Shown: positions 17,797 through 27,894 of the stretch, piece after piece
Layout: the number at the start of each line of letters is the position of its first letter
Numbering within the stretch: position 1 is the stretch's first letter
From: an uncultured Roseburia sp.
GTDB lineage: Bacteria; Bacillota; Clostridia; Lachnospirales; Lachnospiraceae
Direction of reading: 5' to 3'
DNA length: 64,000 bases
Assembly (NCBI GenBank): GCA_947564465.1
Contig: CANOCV010000009.1
Location: forward strand, 1 to 64,000
Notes under the pieces: model-generated
The model's input: the letters and a program-made list of their open reading frames with translations, nothing else
Told to the model about the DNA's origin: nothing
The model's database searches: none
Translations under genes and position numbers: made by a program

Positions 17797-19177
17797 TTTC
17801 GGATTAAAAGTTATGGCGCTGCTTTTTGCGGTTGTATTGTGGCTTGTTGTTGTGAATATTGATGACCCAATGCAGACGAAAAGCTTTACGACATCTGTGC
17901 TTATTGAGAACGAAGGTGCAATTGCCGATATGGGCAAATGCTATGAGATTGAGAACGGGAGCAATACCGTTACATTTAAGGTGTCAGCCAAGCGATCGGT
18001 CTTGCGTATGCTCAGCAATACCGATTTTAGGGCGACAGCCGATATGAGCAGAATTGAGGATTGGGCGAGGGTGCCGATTGAGATCACGGCAACGCGTTAC
18101 ACTTCCTCCGTTACATTTTCATCGAGAACCCAGTATTTAGAGGTCAGTGTGGAGGATCTTCAGACGAAGCAGCTTGCAATCAATGCGGACTATGAGGGAA
18201 CGCCGGCTGTCGGCTGTGCGATTGGCGAGGTGAGAGTAATCGCGCCGAATGTAGTTCGCGTATCGGGTCCTGCTTCGCTTGTCTCACAGGTAGACAGTGC
18301 AAAGGCATCAATTAATGTAGAAGGAATTACGACAACAATAACGGACAGTGTGGTGCCGATACTTTTGGATAAGGCCGGGAACCCGATTGATACCACAAAG
18401 CTCGAACTGAATGTGCAGACCGTGAATATTCGGGCGGAGGTATTGGATGTGAAGGGCGTGGTCGTGAACGTGGCGGTGTCGGGAACACCGAAATCCGGCT
18501 ATGTGAGCATGGAGGCGGTTTGCTCCCCGCAGACAGTGTCTATAAAAGGGCCGGCGGCAACGCTTAATACCGTTAATTCCATTGATATACCGGAAGGAAT
18601 TGTGGATATTTCCGACGCGAGCGAGACAGTGGTGCAGACGGTGGATATTTCCACGTATCTGCCGGAGGGCGTCACGCTTGTCAATGATGAGGATAAAAAG
18701 ATTCAGGTTACGGTGGCGATTGAACAGATAGAGACCAGGTTAATTGAAATTCCGACGAAGAACATTACGGTGAAAAATCTGTCGTCGGCTTACCAGGCAT
18801 CTTTTGCGGAAGATACGGTGGAGGTGTATGTTCGGGGACTGCAGTCGGATCTGGATAAACTGAATCCGGACGGGATTCGTGTCTCTGTCGATGCGGCGGG
18901 GCTTACCGAGGGAGAGCATGTTTTGGAGCTTGTGCTGGAGCTGGACGAGGAGTTATATTCTACGGACGGAAAGCAGACGGTGATGCTTGAGGTGAAAGAA
19001 AAGAAGCAGCAGTCAGATGATTCAGATGATAAGAAAGATTCCGGCGATGATTCGAAGGACGACGGAAATGACGACGCGAAGGATGATTCAAACGGGGATG
19101 TAAGCGGTGATGCTTCAAAGAAAACTACGGGGAGCGGATCCGCAAATGATAAGCTGGAAGATTTGACAGAGCGCTGA
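17762..19177 (+). CDS. cdaR: CdaR, YbbR-domain regulator of CdaA
   Basis: Membrane-anchored regulator of CdaA. About 471 residues: one N-terminal transmembrane helix (VMALLFAVVLWLVVVNI), then four extracellular YbbR-type beta repeats (about 35-400; compare PNVVRVSGPASLV, SPQTVSIKGPAATL and EDTVEVYVRGLQSD), then a low-complexity tail of about 60 residues rich in Asp, Lys, Ser and Gly. The ATG at 17762 follows AAAGGAGG and lies inside the cdaA reading frame, so the two are probably translationally coupled. The acidic tail is not part of the YbbR fold and may lie in the wall space. Confidence 0.93.
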   Translation: MLKKVAKIVTNNFGLKVMALLFAVVLWLVVVNIDDPMQTKSFTTSVLIENEGAIADMGKCYEIENGSNTVTFKVSAKRSVLRMLSNTDFRATADMSRIEDWARVPIEITATRYTSSVTFSSRTQYLEVSVEDLQTKQLAINADYEGTPAVGCAIGEVRVIAPNVVRVSGPASLVSQVDSAKASINVEGITTTITDSVVPILLDKAGNPIDTTKLELNVQTVNIRAEVLDVKGVVVNVAVSGTPKSGYVSMEAVCSPQTVSIKGPAATLNTVNSIDIPEGIVDISDASETVVQTVDISTYLPEGVTLVNDEDKKIQVTVAIEQIETRLIEIPTKNITVKNLSSAYQASFAEDTVEVYVRGLQSDLDKLNPDGIRVSVDAAGLTEGEHVLELVLELDEELYSTDGKQTVMLEVKEKKQQSDDSDDKKDSGDDSKDDGNDDAKDDSNGDVSGDASKKTTGSGSANDKLEDLTER

Positions 19178-19214
19178 GGGGAACTACGGCTAATCAAAAA
19201 TGGAGGATTTGTAT

Positions 19215-20564
19215 ATGGGCAGATTGTTTGGAACGGACGGTGTGAGAGGCGTTGCAGGAGCGGAACTTACCATTGAGCTGGCGACGCAGCTGGGTCAGGC
19301 AGGGGCGTATGTGCTGACAAGAGAGCAGGCGCATCAGCCGACCATAATCGTGGGGTGTGATACGAGGATTTCGGGCGGGATGCTTGCGAGTGCACTGATG
19401 GCAGGAATTTGCTCCGTGGGAGCGAATGCGATTTATGTTGGGGTGGCGCCGACGCCTGCAATTGCATATCTGACACGAAAGCACAGAGTGGATGCGGGAG
19501 TCGTGATTTCGGCTTCCCATAATCCGATGGAATTTAACGGGATAAAATTTTTCAATGGGGATGGATATAAGCTTTCCGATGCACTGGAGGACGAAATTGA
19601 AGAAATGATTGCCAATAATATGAAGGACGTTGTCCTTCCGATTGGTTCCGGGGTGGGAAGAATTGACTACCGTTTTGATATTCGGGATGAGTATATAGAA
19701 TTTATGAAAAAAACAGTGCCTGTGGACTTGAGCGGTATGAAAATTGTTGTTGATTGTGCGGAGGGGGCATCTCATTACACGGCGGTGAAAACGCTGCAGG
19801 ATCTGGGAGCCAAGCTGGTTGCAATTCACACGAATCCGGACGGAACCAATATCAATGCGAACTGCGGTTCTACGCATATGGAGGAACTTCAGGCCAGGGT
19901 GGTGTATGAGAAGGCTGCATTGGGAATCGCATTTGACGGAGATGCGGACAGGATGCTGGCAGTCGATGAGAACGGAGATATCATTGACGGCGACCAGCTG
20001 CTCGCGATTTGCGGAACGAATATGAAGGCTAAGGGGATTTTAAAGAAAAATACGATTGTAGTCACGATTATGTCGAATCTTGGTTTTTCTCTGATGGGAG
20101 AGCAAAATGGCATCCATGTGGAAAAGACCAAGGTCGGTGACCGCTATGTATTGGAAAATATGTTGGAGAACGGATATAACATCGGGGGAGAGCAGTCGGG
20201 CCATATTATTTTCCTTGACGACAATACCACCGGAGACGGCCTTCTTAGCGCATTGCATTTGCTGCAGGTAATGGTGGACACCGGCAAGCCGCTCTCGGAG
20301 CTTGCAAAGGTGATGGAGGTTCTCCCGCAGGCGCTTGTGAACGCCAAGGTGCCGAATCATAAGAAAGAGAAGTTTCTGGAGTATTCCGAGATAGCCGAGG
20401 CGATTGCGGAGGTAGAAAAGAAATTTGACGGAGAGGGACGGGTATTGATCCGCCCGTCAGGAACAGAGCCGCTTGTGCGCGTTATGATTGAGGGGAAGGA
20501 TAAAGAGGCAATTGACGCGGAGGCGAGGAAGCTTGCGAATTTAATTACAAGAATTATGCTGTGA
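19215..20564 (+). CDS. glmM: GlmM, phosphoglucosamine mutase
   Basis: Converts glucosamine-6-phosphate to glucosamine-1-phosphate for UDP-GlcNAc and peptidoglycan synthesis. 449 residues, normal length; starts [12 protein letters not shown] as in the family. Active-site phosphoserine Ser101 lies in ISASHNP, the metal loop is DGDADRM, and the sugar/phosphate loops GGEQSGH and [10 protein letters not shown] are intact. The ATG at 19215 is preceded by GGAGG; an in-frame ATG at 19200 lacks a good site. In Firmicutes GlmM binds CdaA and lowers its activity, which matches this operon order. Confidence 0.97.
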   Translation: MGRLFGTDGVRGVAGAELTIELATQLGQAGAYVLTREQAHQPTIIVGCDTRISGGMLASALMAGICSVGANAIYVGVAPTPAIAYLTRKHRVDAGVVISASHNPMEFNGIKFFNGDGYKLSDALEDEIEEMIANNMKDVVLPIGSGVGRIDYRFDIRDEYIEFMKKTVPVDLSGMKIVVDCAEGASHYTAVKTLQDLGAKLVAIHTNPDGTNINANCGSTHMEELQARVVYEKAALGIAFDGDADRMLAVDENGDIIDGDQLLAICGTNMKAKGILKKNTIVVTIMSNLGFSLMGEQNGIHVEKTKVGDRYVLENMLENGYNIGGEQSGHIIFLDDNTTGDGLLSALHLLQVMVDTGKPLSELAKVMEVLPQALVNAKVPNHKKEKFLEYSEIAEAIAEVEKKFDGEGRVLIRPSGTEPLVRVMIEGKDKEAIDAEARKLANLITRIML

Positions 20565-20606
20565 TCAGACAAAGGTAAAGACTATATAGTAAATGAGGGA
20601 TGAAGT

Positions 20607-20870
20607 ATGGTAAGTCAGAGAGTGAAAATAAAAAACCCGACGGGACTGCATCTGCGACCGGCAGGAATATTGTGTAAGGAGGCAATGCGGTACAAGTCAC
20701 TGATTACATTTCGCTATAAAGGGAATACTGCAAATGCCAAGAGTGTGCTCAGCGTGCTGGGCGCCTGCATAAAGACGGGCGACGAAATTGAATTTTGCTG
20801 CGAGGGCGAGGATGAGGATGAGGCGCTTGCTGCGATGGTGGGCGCCGTGGAAAGCGGACTTGGAGAATAG
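20607..20870 (+). CDS. HPr-family phosphocarrier protein
   Basis: An 87-residue protein of normal HPr size with His15 in GLHLRPA (the phospho-acceptor from EI), Arg17, and Ser46 in NAKSVLSVL, the HPr-kinase site, so both regulatory residues are present. The usual Ala16 is Leu, which is seen in some paralogues. No PTS enzyme I or permease gene is nearby. It may therefore be the general HPr or a regulatory relative; which cannot be told here. It sits 42 bases after glmM and 80 bases before the rhamnose gene rfbD. Confidence 0.88.
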   Translation: MVSQRVKIKNPTGLHLRPAGILCKEAMRYKSLITFRYKGNTANAKSVLSVLGACIKTGDEIEFCCEGEDEDEALAAMVGAVESGLGE

Positions 20871-20950
20871 AAAAATTAAGAAAAAAATAAAGAAAATTGA
20901 GGAAGAAATAAAGAAATATTCAGTATGATGCTGATTAAAAAGGAGCGGAT

Positions 20951-21823
20951 ATGAGAAAGATTCTTATCACAGGCTGTAACGGACAGCTCGGCAGAGCGTT
21001 AAACCAGGTATATCGGGGAGATGATGTGCAGTTGATCAATACCGATGTGGCAGAGGGCGAAGGGATTCTTGCGCTTGATATTACGAGTGTGGAGGCTGTT
21101 TGCAAGATGATTCGGGAGATAAAGCCGGAGGTTATCATTAACTGTGCCGCACACACAAATGTGGATAAATGTGAGGAGCAGTGGGATCTGGCTTATAAAA
21201 TCAACGCGATTGGTCCGAGAAATTTAAGTATCGCTGCGAAGGATACGGGGGCTAAGCTGATACATGTATCGACCGATTATGTATTTGAGGGAAATGGAAG
21301 CCGTCCATATACGGAATTTGATGATCCGAATCCGGTGAGCGCGTATGGGAAGACGAAGCTGGAGGGCGAGAGGTTTGTAAAAGAGTTTGCCGAAAAGTAT
21401 TTTATTTTAAGGACGGCTTGGCTCTATGGAGACGGAAAGAATTTTGTGAGGACGATGCTTCGCCTTGCCGACGAGCATGAAGAGGTAAGCGTTGTCTGTG
21501 ATCAAAAGGGTTCGCCTACGAGCGCTGTGGAGCTGGCGAAGCTGATATATCATCTGGGGCCGACCGAGAATTACGGAACCTTTCACGCGACCTGCGAGGG
21601 TGACACAAACTGGGCAGAATTTGCGGAAGCTATTTTTGCAGGGGCAGGCAAGAGCACGAAGGTGCGTCACGTGACATCGCAGGAGTATGCCGAGATGAAT
21701 CCGGCATCGGCAAACAGGCCGGCATATTCGGTTCTTGACAATTATATGCTGCGTTTGACCTCTGATTTTAAGATGGCAGACTGGCAGGATGCGTTGGATG
21801 TATATTTGGCATCAATAAAATAG
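20951..21823 (+). CDS. rfbD: dTDP-4-dehydrorhamnose reductase
   Basis: Last step of dTDP-L-rhamnose synthesis: NAD(P)H reduction of dTDP-4-keto-L-rhamnose. 290 residues, an SDR-type Rossmann fold with GCNGQLGRAL at about 8-17, STDYVFEG, and the catalytic Tyr-Lys pair in AYGKTKLEGE. A family C-terminal SVLDN motif near 260 is present. AAGGAG precedes the ATG. It is separated by 9 kb from rfbB, rfbA and rfbC, with glycosyltransferase and membrane genes between, so the pathway is split inside one locus. An A-rich 80-base gap precedes it; no clear promoter. Confidence 0.95.
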   Translation: MRKILITGCNGQLGRALNQVYRGDDVQLINTDVAEGEGILALDITSVEAVCKMIREIKPEVIINCAAHTNVDKCEEQWDLAYKINAIGPRNLSIAAKDTGAKLIHVSTDYVFEGNGSRPYTEFDDPNPVSAYGKTKLEGERFVKEFAEKYFILRTAWLYGDGKNFVRTMLRLADEHEEVSVVCDQKGSPTSAVELAKLIYHLGPTENYGTFHATCEGDTNWAEFAEAIFAGAGKSTKVRHVTSQEYAEMNPASANRPAYSVLDNYMLRLTSDFKMADWQDALDVYLASIK

Positions 21824-21865
21824 CTGCCGTTCATTAGGACAAGCAGAAACGAAATAGGAGATTGT

Positions 21866-22690
21866 ATGGAACCTCTTGTGAGCGTATGTATCCCTGCATA
21901 CAACAATGCGGAATATATCAGGGACACGATCGTCTCTGTCTTAAACCAGACCTACCGCAATATAGAATTGATTGTCGTTGACGATAAGTCGACGGATGAA
22001 ACGGCGGACATTGTGGAATCGGTGAAGGATGAGAGGCTGAAACTATACCGAAATGAAAAAAATTTGGGAATGGTGGGAAATTGGAACCGCTGTTTAAACC
22101 TTGCGACGGGAGAATTTGTCAAGCTGATCTGTGCGGATGATATGTTGGATTCGGATGCGATTGAGAAAGAGGCAAAGGCAATGCAGGAGCATCCGGAGGT
22201 GAATCTTGTAGAGAGCGATACAAGGCTGGTGGACGTCAACGGAAAAAAGACAGGAGCTTTTCACCGTTACCGTAAATCGGGTGCGGTGGACGGAACAAAG
22301 CTTGCGAAGAAGGCGCTGTTGATACAGAATTATTTCGGAGCGCCGGTGAATAATTTGATCCGCAGGAGCGCGCTTAAGGAGACAGGAGGGTTTGACAACT
22401 CCCTTACCTATATTCTGGATTTTGATATGTGGCTGCGTCTTGCCTGTACGGGCAAGGTATATATTATACATGAGCTTTTAAATAGTTTCCGTATCCGCAA
22501 CGATTCGAATACGGGGGTACTGATTGGGGAGCAGCAGGATGTGTATAATGCGGAGCACAGGCGCCTTTTGGAAAAACATGCGATTCTCGGGAGAGTGCAT
22601 CTGTCACGTTTTGAAATTGAACTTAGTATGTGCATTCGAAAAATTCGGAATGTGGCGATTGCGATTTATCTGAAGCTGTTTGCAAAGTAG
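21866..22690 (+). CDS. GT2-family glycosyltransferase
   Basis: A 274-residue inverting glycosyltransferase of family 2: nucleotide-binding start VSVCIPAYNNAEYI, IVVDDKSTDET and a DXD-like CADDML. No transmembrane segment, so it acts at the inner face of the membrane adding a sugar to a lipid-linked chain. Donor and acceptor cannot be read from the sequence; rhamnose from the neighbouring rfbD pathway is plausible. Ribosome site AGGAG precedes the ATG; the next GT2 gene follows after 9 bases. Confidence 0.88.
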   Translation: MEPLVSVCIPAYNNAEYIRDTIVSVLNQTYRNIELIVVDDKSTDETADIVESVKDERLKLYRNEKNLGMVGNWNRCLNLATGEFVKLICADDMLDSDAIEKEAKAMQEHPEVNLVESDTRLVDVNGKKTGAFHRYRKSGAVDGTKLAKKALLIQNYFGAPVNNLIRRSALKETGGFDNSLTYILDFDMWLRLACTGKVYIIHELLNSFRIRNDSNTGVLIGEQQDVYNAEHRRLLEKHAILGRVHLSRFEIELSMCIRKIRNVAIAIYLKLFAK

Positions 22691-22699
22691 AGGTGACCA

Positions 22700-23389
22700 A
22701 TGAAAAAGTTAGTAATTATCCCGGCTTACAATGAGATGGGAAATATTGTAAAGACGGTTGAGGATATTATCGAGCATGCTCCCTCGTTTGATTATGTTGT
22801 GATCAATGACTGTTCAAAGGATGACACCAAAAAGATTTGTGAGATGCATGGATATAATCTCATAGATCTTCCGGTGAATCTTGGAATCGGCGGCGGCGTG
22901 CAGACGGGGTATTTGTATGCGTTTATGGAAGGGTATGATATTGCAGTTCAGTTTGACGGGGACGGACAGCACAATGGCAGTTACCTGGAGGATATGGCAA
23001 GGAAGATGGAACGAGAGCATCTTGATATGCTGATTGGTTCCAGGTTTATTGAAAATAAAGGATTCCAGTCCTCTTTTATGCGAAGGATAGGAATCCGTTA
23101 CTTTTCTGCGTTGATTAAATTTGTAACGGGAAAGAAGATCACGGACCCGACATCGGGAATGCGCATGGTGAGCCGTGAGTTAATTGAGTTTTTTGCGTGG
23201 CAGTATCCGAAGGATTATCCGGAGCCGGAGAGTGTTGTGACTGTATTGAAGAAGGGAAAGCTTGTCAAAGAGGTTCCGGTCGTCATGAACGAACGGGAGC
23301 AGGGGGTCTCTTCGATATCAATGAAAAATTCGGTTTACTATATGATAAAAGTGTCATTGGCGATTTTGCTGGCAGCGATACGCGGGTAG
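22700..23389 (+). CDS. DPM1-like polyprenyl-phosphate glycosyltransferase (GT2)
   Basis: A 229-residue GT2 enzyme of the dolichyl-phosphate-mannose-synthase type: LVIIPAYNEMGNIVKTVEDI, YVVINDCSKDDT, NLGIGGGVQTG, and the catalytic QFDGDGQHN. Enzymes of this type transfer a sugar from a nucleotide donor to undecaprenyl phosphate, giving donors for GT-C enzymes outside the membrane. No transmembrane helix of its own; the adjacent DUF2304 protein (9 bases downstream) is a frequent partner. GAGGTGA precedes the ATG. Confidence 0.9.
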   Translation: MKKLVIIPAYNEMGNIVKTVEDIIEHAPSFDYVVINDCSKDDTKKICEMHGYNLIDLPVNLGIGGGVQTGYLYAFMEGYDIAVQFDGDGQHNGSYLEDMARKMEREHLDMLIGSRFIENKGFQSSFMRRIGIRYFSALIKFVTGKKITDPTSGMRMVSRELIEFFAWQYPKDYPEPESVVTVLKKGKLVKEVPVVMNEREQGVSSISMKNSVYYMIKVSLAILLAAIRG

Positions 23390-23398
23390 GAGGATAAG

Positions 23399-23752
23399 AT
23401 GAAGATAAACATAATAATAGCGGTCTGCCTTGTGATTGTAATTCTGGGCAGTATACGCTCCGTAAAGCGCCGTGACCTCGATCTGAAGTATGCTCTTACT
23501 TGGTTTGTGAGTCTGATATGCATGCTGATTATCGATATTTTTCCGGGGTTTTTGAGGCAGCTATCCGATCTTGTAGGGATTGATTTGCCGATTAATATGG
23601 TGTTTTTTGTGGGAATTTGTTTCTGCCTTTTGTTGATTTTCGGCATGACGGTAACGATATCAAAGCAGGCGGAAAAGGAAAAGCGTTTGACGCAGGAGCT
23701 TGCGCTGCTCAAGAAGAGAGTAGAGCAGCTGGAAGAGGGCAAGGGATACTAA
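23399..23752 (+). CDS. DUF2304-family small membrane protein
   Basis: 117 residues: three hydrophobic segments (about 3-17, 32-52 and 68-88) followed by a charged C-terminal helix with heptad-like Leu/Glu/Lys content (QEKRLTQELALLKKRVEQLE-type, about 90-112), predicted to be a short coiled coil. DUF2304 proteins are commonly encoded next to DPM1-like GT2 genes. A role as membrane anchor or lipid-sugar flippase partner for the preceding enzyme is inference. AGGAGG lies before the ATG and the next gene starts four bases after the stop. Confidence 0.85.
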   Translation: MKINIIIAVCLVIVILGSIRSVKRRDLDLKYALTWFVSLICMLIIDIFPGFLRQLSDLVGIDLPINMVFFVGICFCLLLIFGMTVTISKQAEKEKRLTQELALLKKRVEQLEEGKGY

Positions 23753-23755
23753 GCG

Positions 23756-25717
23756 ATGAAGAGAGTGAGTAGAGAAACGGTCCAAAAGGCGGCTGTGTTT
23801 GTTGTTCTTGCTGTTGTCATGGTGATAGCTTCCATGAATTTTAAGGCTACTTTTCAAAAGTCATGGTCGGGCGGAAAAAAGAATGTTGTCGGCGAGGCAA
23901 TCAAAGCGGGAGATGTCGTAAGGCAGGATTTTAAGGCCGTACAGGATATCAATAAAATTACATTTGTGGTTCAGCCAACGGGGGAAGAAGCGTCGGCTAA
24001 TATACGCGTGCAGGTGATTAACAATACAAGGGATGAATCTGTTGTATACGACGAGGTGATTTCGACGTCATCTGTGAAGCGTTGGCAGGAATGGAGCATT
24101 CCGGTGAATATTGAGGGGGTCAATCCCGAGGAGAGCAGCAATGGAGATTCCATGACGCTGGTAATAACAGGAGTTGACGGGACAGAAGAAAACTCAATTG
24201 CACCGGTGATTGCGACAAGCGTGAGCGACCGGCTGGAGCTTAAAATTAACGGGAAAAAGCAAGACGGCAGAATGGTCATTACGCTCACCTATTTTACAAG
24301 CTTTAATTTGGGATATTATCTCTGTGCGATTCTTTTAATGGGAGCGGCATATTTGCTTTTGTTCGGAAAAAGGATGAAGAACTGGAAGCCGCAGCAGTGC
24401 TTCCTTTTGATTGCGGTGATGGCGGGAACCGTTTTTGTTTCGCTGGATCCGCCGCTTCAGGTGCCGGACGAGCTCTACCATTTTCAGAAATCAGTTGACG
24501 TTTCCTATGGGAATCTCTCGCCGTTTGTATTGACGACGAACGATTCTATATACAAGCTGACGGGTCCAAAGGACATTATGGATCTGGAGAAACATGAGAT
24601 CTATGAATACACGCTGCAAAGCGATAAGGAAAAGGGAAAGCTGCGTGGCCTCTCTATGGATGGAGAAGTAAAGACGGTCGATTCTTCGGGGGGATTTCAT
24701 CCCTTTATCGGATATATTCCGCAGGCAATTGGAATACTGTTTGCGAGATTGTTTCACTTTAATGTGCTCCATGCGCTTTATCTTGCCCGGTTTTTCAATC
24801 TTTTGGCATACGTTTTTTTGACATATTTTGCGATCAAGTGGATACCGTTTGGCAAGCATACTCTGATGGCGCTTGCATGTACGCCAATCTGTATTGCGCA
24901 GGCGGCGTCGGTGTCCTCGGATGCCGTGTGCAACGGTGCGGCGTTCCTTCTGGTGGGATTGATTTTCTATTATGCTTTTGCATATAAGGGAGAGCTTGGA
25001 TTCAAGCATATGGCAGGCGTTGCGGGATTGATTCTGGTACTTGCGTTCGTCAAATATCTCTATGCGGTTTTGGCAGTTTTGGTATTTTTGATTCCGAAGG
25101 AGAAGTTCGGTTCAAAGAAGAAATACTGGACTACTTTTTTGGAAATTGTCGTGCCGCTTGCGGTTATTTTTGTAATTTATTATATGTTTATAGGAAATTA
25201 TCTGGTGAATCAGGAGCCGGCGAAGGATGGTGTGAATGCGCTTGAGCAGATTAAGTACAGTATCCGTCACCCGAAAACGCTCCTTGTCACATATATTCTG
25301 ACGTTTGATTCGCTGGCGCTGACCTATGTGAGCCAGTTTAATACGTTGGGCTGTCTGAATTTCAGGCTGGGTGTGCTGATTGTGTTTGTTCCGTTGTTTT
25401 TGCTGTATACGGCGGTTACCGACACAAGGGAGCCGTACGGAATGAATCGAAAGCAAAAGGTTTTCACCGGGCTTACGGGGATAGCCATTGTACTTTTGGT
25501 TATGTACTCTATGTATATGGTGTGGACCCCGGTAGGTTCGATGCTCATGGACGGAGTGCAGGCGAGATATTTTATTCCGGCGCTTCCGCTGCTTTTGCTT
25601 CTTGTGCGTTCCAAAAGGATTACGGCGGATATCGGCAATTATACGGGAAAGATATCTTTCGTTTCTATGATGTGTCTGTGGGCGGCAGTCTGCTATATGG
25701 TAAGGATGTGTTATTAA
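23756..25717 (+). CDS. DUF2142-family polytopic membrane protein (GT-C-like)
   Basis: 653 residues. N-terminal transmembrane helix (10-27), an extracellular beta-rich region (about 30-180), then roughly ten transmembrane segments. The DUF2142 signature PPLQVPDELYHFQKSV lies in the first loop after the second helix; the acidic DE there resembles the catalytic acidic residue of GT-C glycosyltransferases. Such enzymes use polyprenyl-phosphate sugars on the outer face, consistent with the preceding DPM1-like gene. Substrate unknown. It starts four bases after the DUF2304 gene. Confidence 0.85.
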   Translation: MKRVSRETVQKAAVFVVLAVVMVIASMNFKATFQKSWSGGKKNVVGEAIKAGDVVRQDFKAVQDINKITFVVQPTGEEASANIRVQVINNTRDESVVYDEVISTSSVKRWQEWSIPVNIEGVNPEESSNGDSMTLVITGVDGTEENSIAPVIATSVSDRLELKINGKKQDGRMVITLTYFTSFNLGYYLCAILLMGAAYLLLFGKRMKNWKPQQCFLLIAVMAGTVFVSLDPPLQVPDELYHFQKSVDVSYGNLSPFVLTTNDSIYKLTGPKDIMDLEKHEIYEYTLQSDKEKGKLRGLSMDGEVKTVDSSGGFHPFIGYIPQAIGILFARLFHFNVLHALYLARFFNLLAYVFLTYFAIKWIPFGKHTLMALACTPICIAQAASVSSDAVCNGAAFLLVGLIFYYAFAYKGELGFKHMAGVAGLILVLAFVKYLYAVLAVLVFLIPKEKFGSKKKYWTTFLEIVVPLAVIFVIYYMFIGNYLVNQEPAKDGVNALEQIKYSIRHPKTLLVTYILTFDSLALTYVSQFNTLGCLNFRLGVLIVFVPLFLLYTAVTDTREPYGMNRKQKVFTGLTGIAIVLLVMYSMYMVWTPVGSMLMDGVQARYFIPALPLLLLLVRSKRITADIGNYTGKISFVSMMCLWAAVCYMVRMCY

Positions 25718-25742
25718 CGGCTTTAAGAAACAGGAGAGTATT

Positions 25743-27857
25743 ATGATAAAAGAAAATATAAAGCAAAGATGGATGCTTCTTGCGGTTCTTGCGGCTTCGG
25801 GCATGATGTATTTGCTTTTGTTTTATTCGGAAACGGTTGCGAGGGGATACAGAAGTAAGAGTGAAATTGCATATTTGTTTTTGTATGCAGTGGTGTTTTT
25901 GACCGCATTGTTTCTGCCGGGAAAGCCGGTGGAGGATAAGCTTCTTCCGGCGGTGTCTAAGTTGATAAAGTATCGTTATGCGGTAACAGGAATTTTATTC
26001 CTGTTACTTGTCGCGTTCGGGATAAGCGGTTCGTCGATGAATTGCCTGGATGCTTATTTTGGCGAGTCGGGGCAGCAGGTGAGCAGGGTTCTCGTCGGAA
26101 CTCCAAGAAGTATCCGCTCGGACGAATGGTTTGTCAATACGGAATATCATTTTGCGCAGGTGAACAGTGACGAGAATTTTCCGGTTATAAACAAGAATAT
26201 CGGCATGGACGGACAGAATATGCTGCTTGCCTGTAATTCGCCGGCATTTCATATTACATTGATCGGGAAGCCGCAGACATGGGGATATTTTCTGTTTGGA
26301 GCGGCAAGAGGATTGTCCTGGTTCTGGTGGTTTCGCTTTTTTGCGCTGCTTTTAGGCGCCTATGAGCTGTCTTATATTCTCACGAAAAAGAATATGATGC
26401 TTTCTGTATTCGGCGCGGTTTTGATCGGATTGTCGCCGGTTATGACGTGGTGGCAGTCTACAACGCTGGCGGATTTGATGATTGCCGGACAGTGGCTTTT
26501 TATCAGCTTTTTTTATTTTCTGTTTGGCAAAGGGAAAGCGGTTAAGGCGCTTATGGCGCTGCTGTTTGCGATGAGCGGGGTAGGGTATGTCGTTTCGTTG
26601 TATCCGGCGATGCAGATACCGTTTGGCTATTTGCTCCTGATTTTGATGGGGTACTACCTGATTCATGGAAGAAAGGAGATGAAATGGGATAAGTATTCTA
26701 CTCTTTTCGCCATTGCATCGTTCCTTTTGATTGCGGTTACACTTGCTTTCTTTGTGCGGGATTCCTATACGGATATATTAAAGGTGCTTAATACGGCTTA
26801 TCCGGGCAAAAGGGAAGTTTCGACCGGACACACCAATCCGCTTACGATCTTTTATTACTTGTTTAGTTTTTTGCTTCCGTATCGGGAAGTTACATTTTCA
26901 AATAATTGTGAGATCAGCTCATATCTCGTGTTTATTCCGGCATTTTTGATTCTGCTGTTTTATGCGTTGTGTAAAAAGAGGGCCAGGGAAAGCCGGACGC
27001 TTTTGATTTTGCTCGGCGTATATGCAATTTTTTTATTCAGTATGTGTATTGTTTCTTACCCGTCAATTATGTTAAAGGTTACGCTGTTTTCGTTTACAAT
27101 GGTGGAGAAGAATCTGCAGATTGTCGGGGTTGCAGTGACCTATATGCTGCTCTTGATGATGGCGGAGCGGGGGGAGAGTCCGGTAAAGAACAGCAAAATC
27201 GGCCTTGCAGCCGCGGCCGCATTTTCCGGTGTGGTTTCTTTGGCGGCAGTTATAATGCTTGGTGGCGGCGGGTATGTAAATAAGGGGATTTTAATATTTT
27301 GTGCTCTTGTGTTTGTGTTTTTGGAGCTGCTCATCCTTGTGAACCGCCAAAGACTGCTGACAGCTGCGCTTGTCTGTACGCTGGGATTTTCCTCGCTGTG
27401 TGTAAATCCGCTGATTGTAGGTGCGGATTCTATGACGGACAGCGAATTTGTAGAGGCTGTGCGGGAGATTGACGGCAATGAGAGGGGGGAGTGGCTGATT
27501 ACGGGGACAATGGTACAGCAAAATGTCATGGCCGCAAACGGACTTCATGTTGTAAATGCAACACAGTATGAGCCGAATCTTGAGTACTGGTCAAGATTTG
27601 ACAAAAAGGGCAAGTATGAGTCGGTCTATAATCGGTATGCACATGTGACTGCGGAATTACAGGAGGGGAAGACAACATTTGAAATTGTCAGTCCCGATGT
27701 GATAAAAATTTGTTTGTCTTACGGGGATTTGGAAAAATCCGATATAGATTATGTTGTGAGCGGGCAGAGGGAGATTCAGCTTGAGGCTCTCGGCATTCTT
27801 GAAATGATACGGTACTGCGAGAAGACGAACATGTATATTTACCGCATGATTCGCTGA
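25743..27857 (+). CDS. Large polytopic membrane protein, putative GT-C enzyme
   Basis: 704 residues with about 12-14 hydrophobic segments. The first large extracellular loop carries an Arg/acidic block (PRSIRSDEWFVNTEYHF, about 121-137), a position where GT-C enzymes hold the catalytic acid. A hydrophilic C-terminal domain of about 150 residues follows the last helix (SMTDSEFVEAVREI and on). No characterised family was recognised. Context between DUF2142 and another multi-spanning protein suggests sugar transfer from a polyprenyl-phosphate donor. GGAGAG precedes the ATG. Confidence 0.72.
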   Translation: MIKENIKQRWMLLAVLAASGMMYLLLFYSETVARGYRSKSEIAYLFLYAVVFLTALFLPGKPVEDKLLPAVSKLIKYRYAVTGILFLLLVAFGISGSSMNCLDAYFGESGQQVSRVLVGTPRSIRSDEWFVNTEYHFAQVNSDENFPVINKNIGMDGQNMLLACNSPAFHITLIGKPQTWGYFLFGAARGLSWFWWFRFFALLLGAYELSYILTKKNMMLSVFGAVLIGLSPVMTWWQSTTLADLMIAGQWLFISFFYFLFGKGKAVKALMALLFAMSGVGYVVSLYPAMQIPFGYLLLILMGYYLIHGRKEMKWDKYSTLFAIASFLLIAVTLAFFVRDSYTDILKVLNTAYPGKREVSTGHTNPLTIFYYLFSFLLPYREVTFSNNCEISSYLVFIPAFLILLFYALCKKRARESRTLLILLGVYAIFLFSMCIVSYPSIMLKVTLFSFTMVEKNLQIVGVAVTYMLLLMMAERGESPVKNSKIGLAAAAAFSGVVSLAAVIMLGGGGYVNKGILIFCALVFVFLELLILVNRQRLLTAALVCTLGFSSLCVNPLIVGADSMTDSEFVEAVREIDGNERGEWLITGTMVQQNVMAANGLHVVNATQYEPNLEYWSRFDKKGKYESVYNRYAHVTAELQEGKTTFEIVSPDVIKICLSYGDLEKSDIDYVVSGQREIQLEALGILEMIRYCEKTNMYIYRMIR

Positions 27858-27894
27858 TATACAAATGTCCGGTGTGGGCATGGGAGGTAACGGA

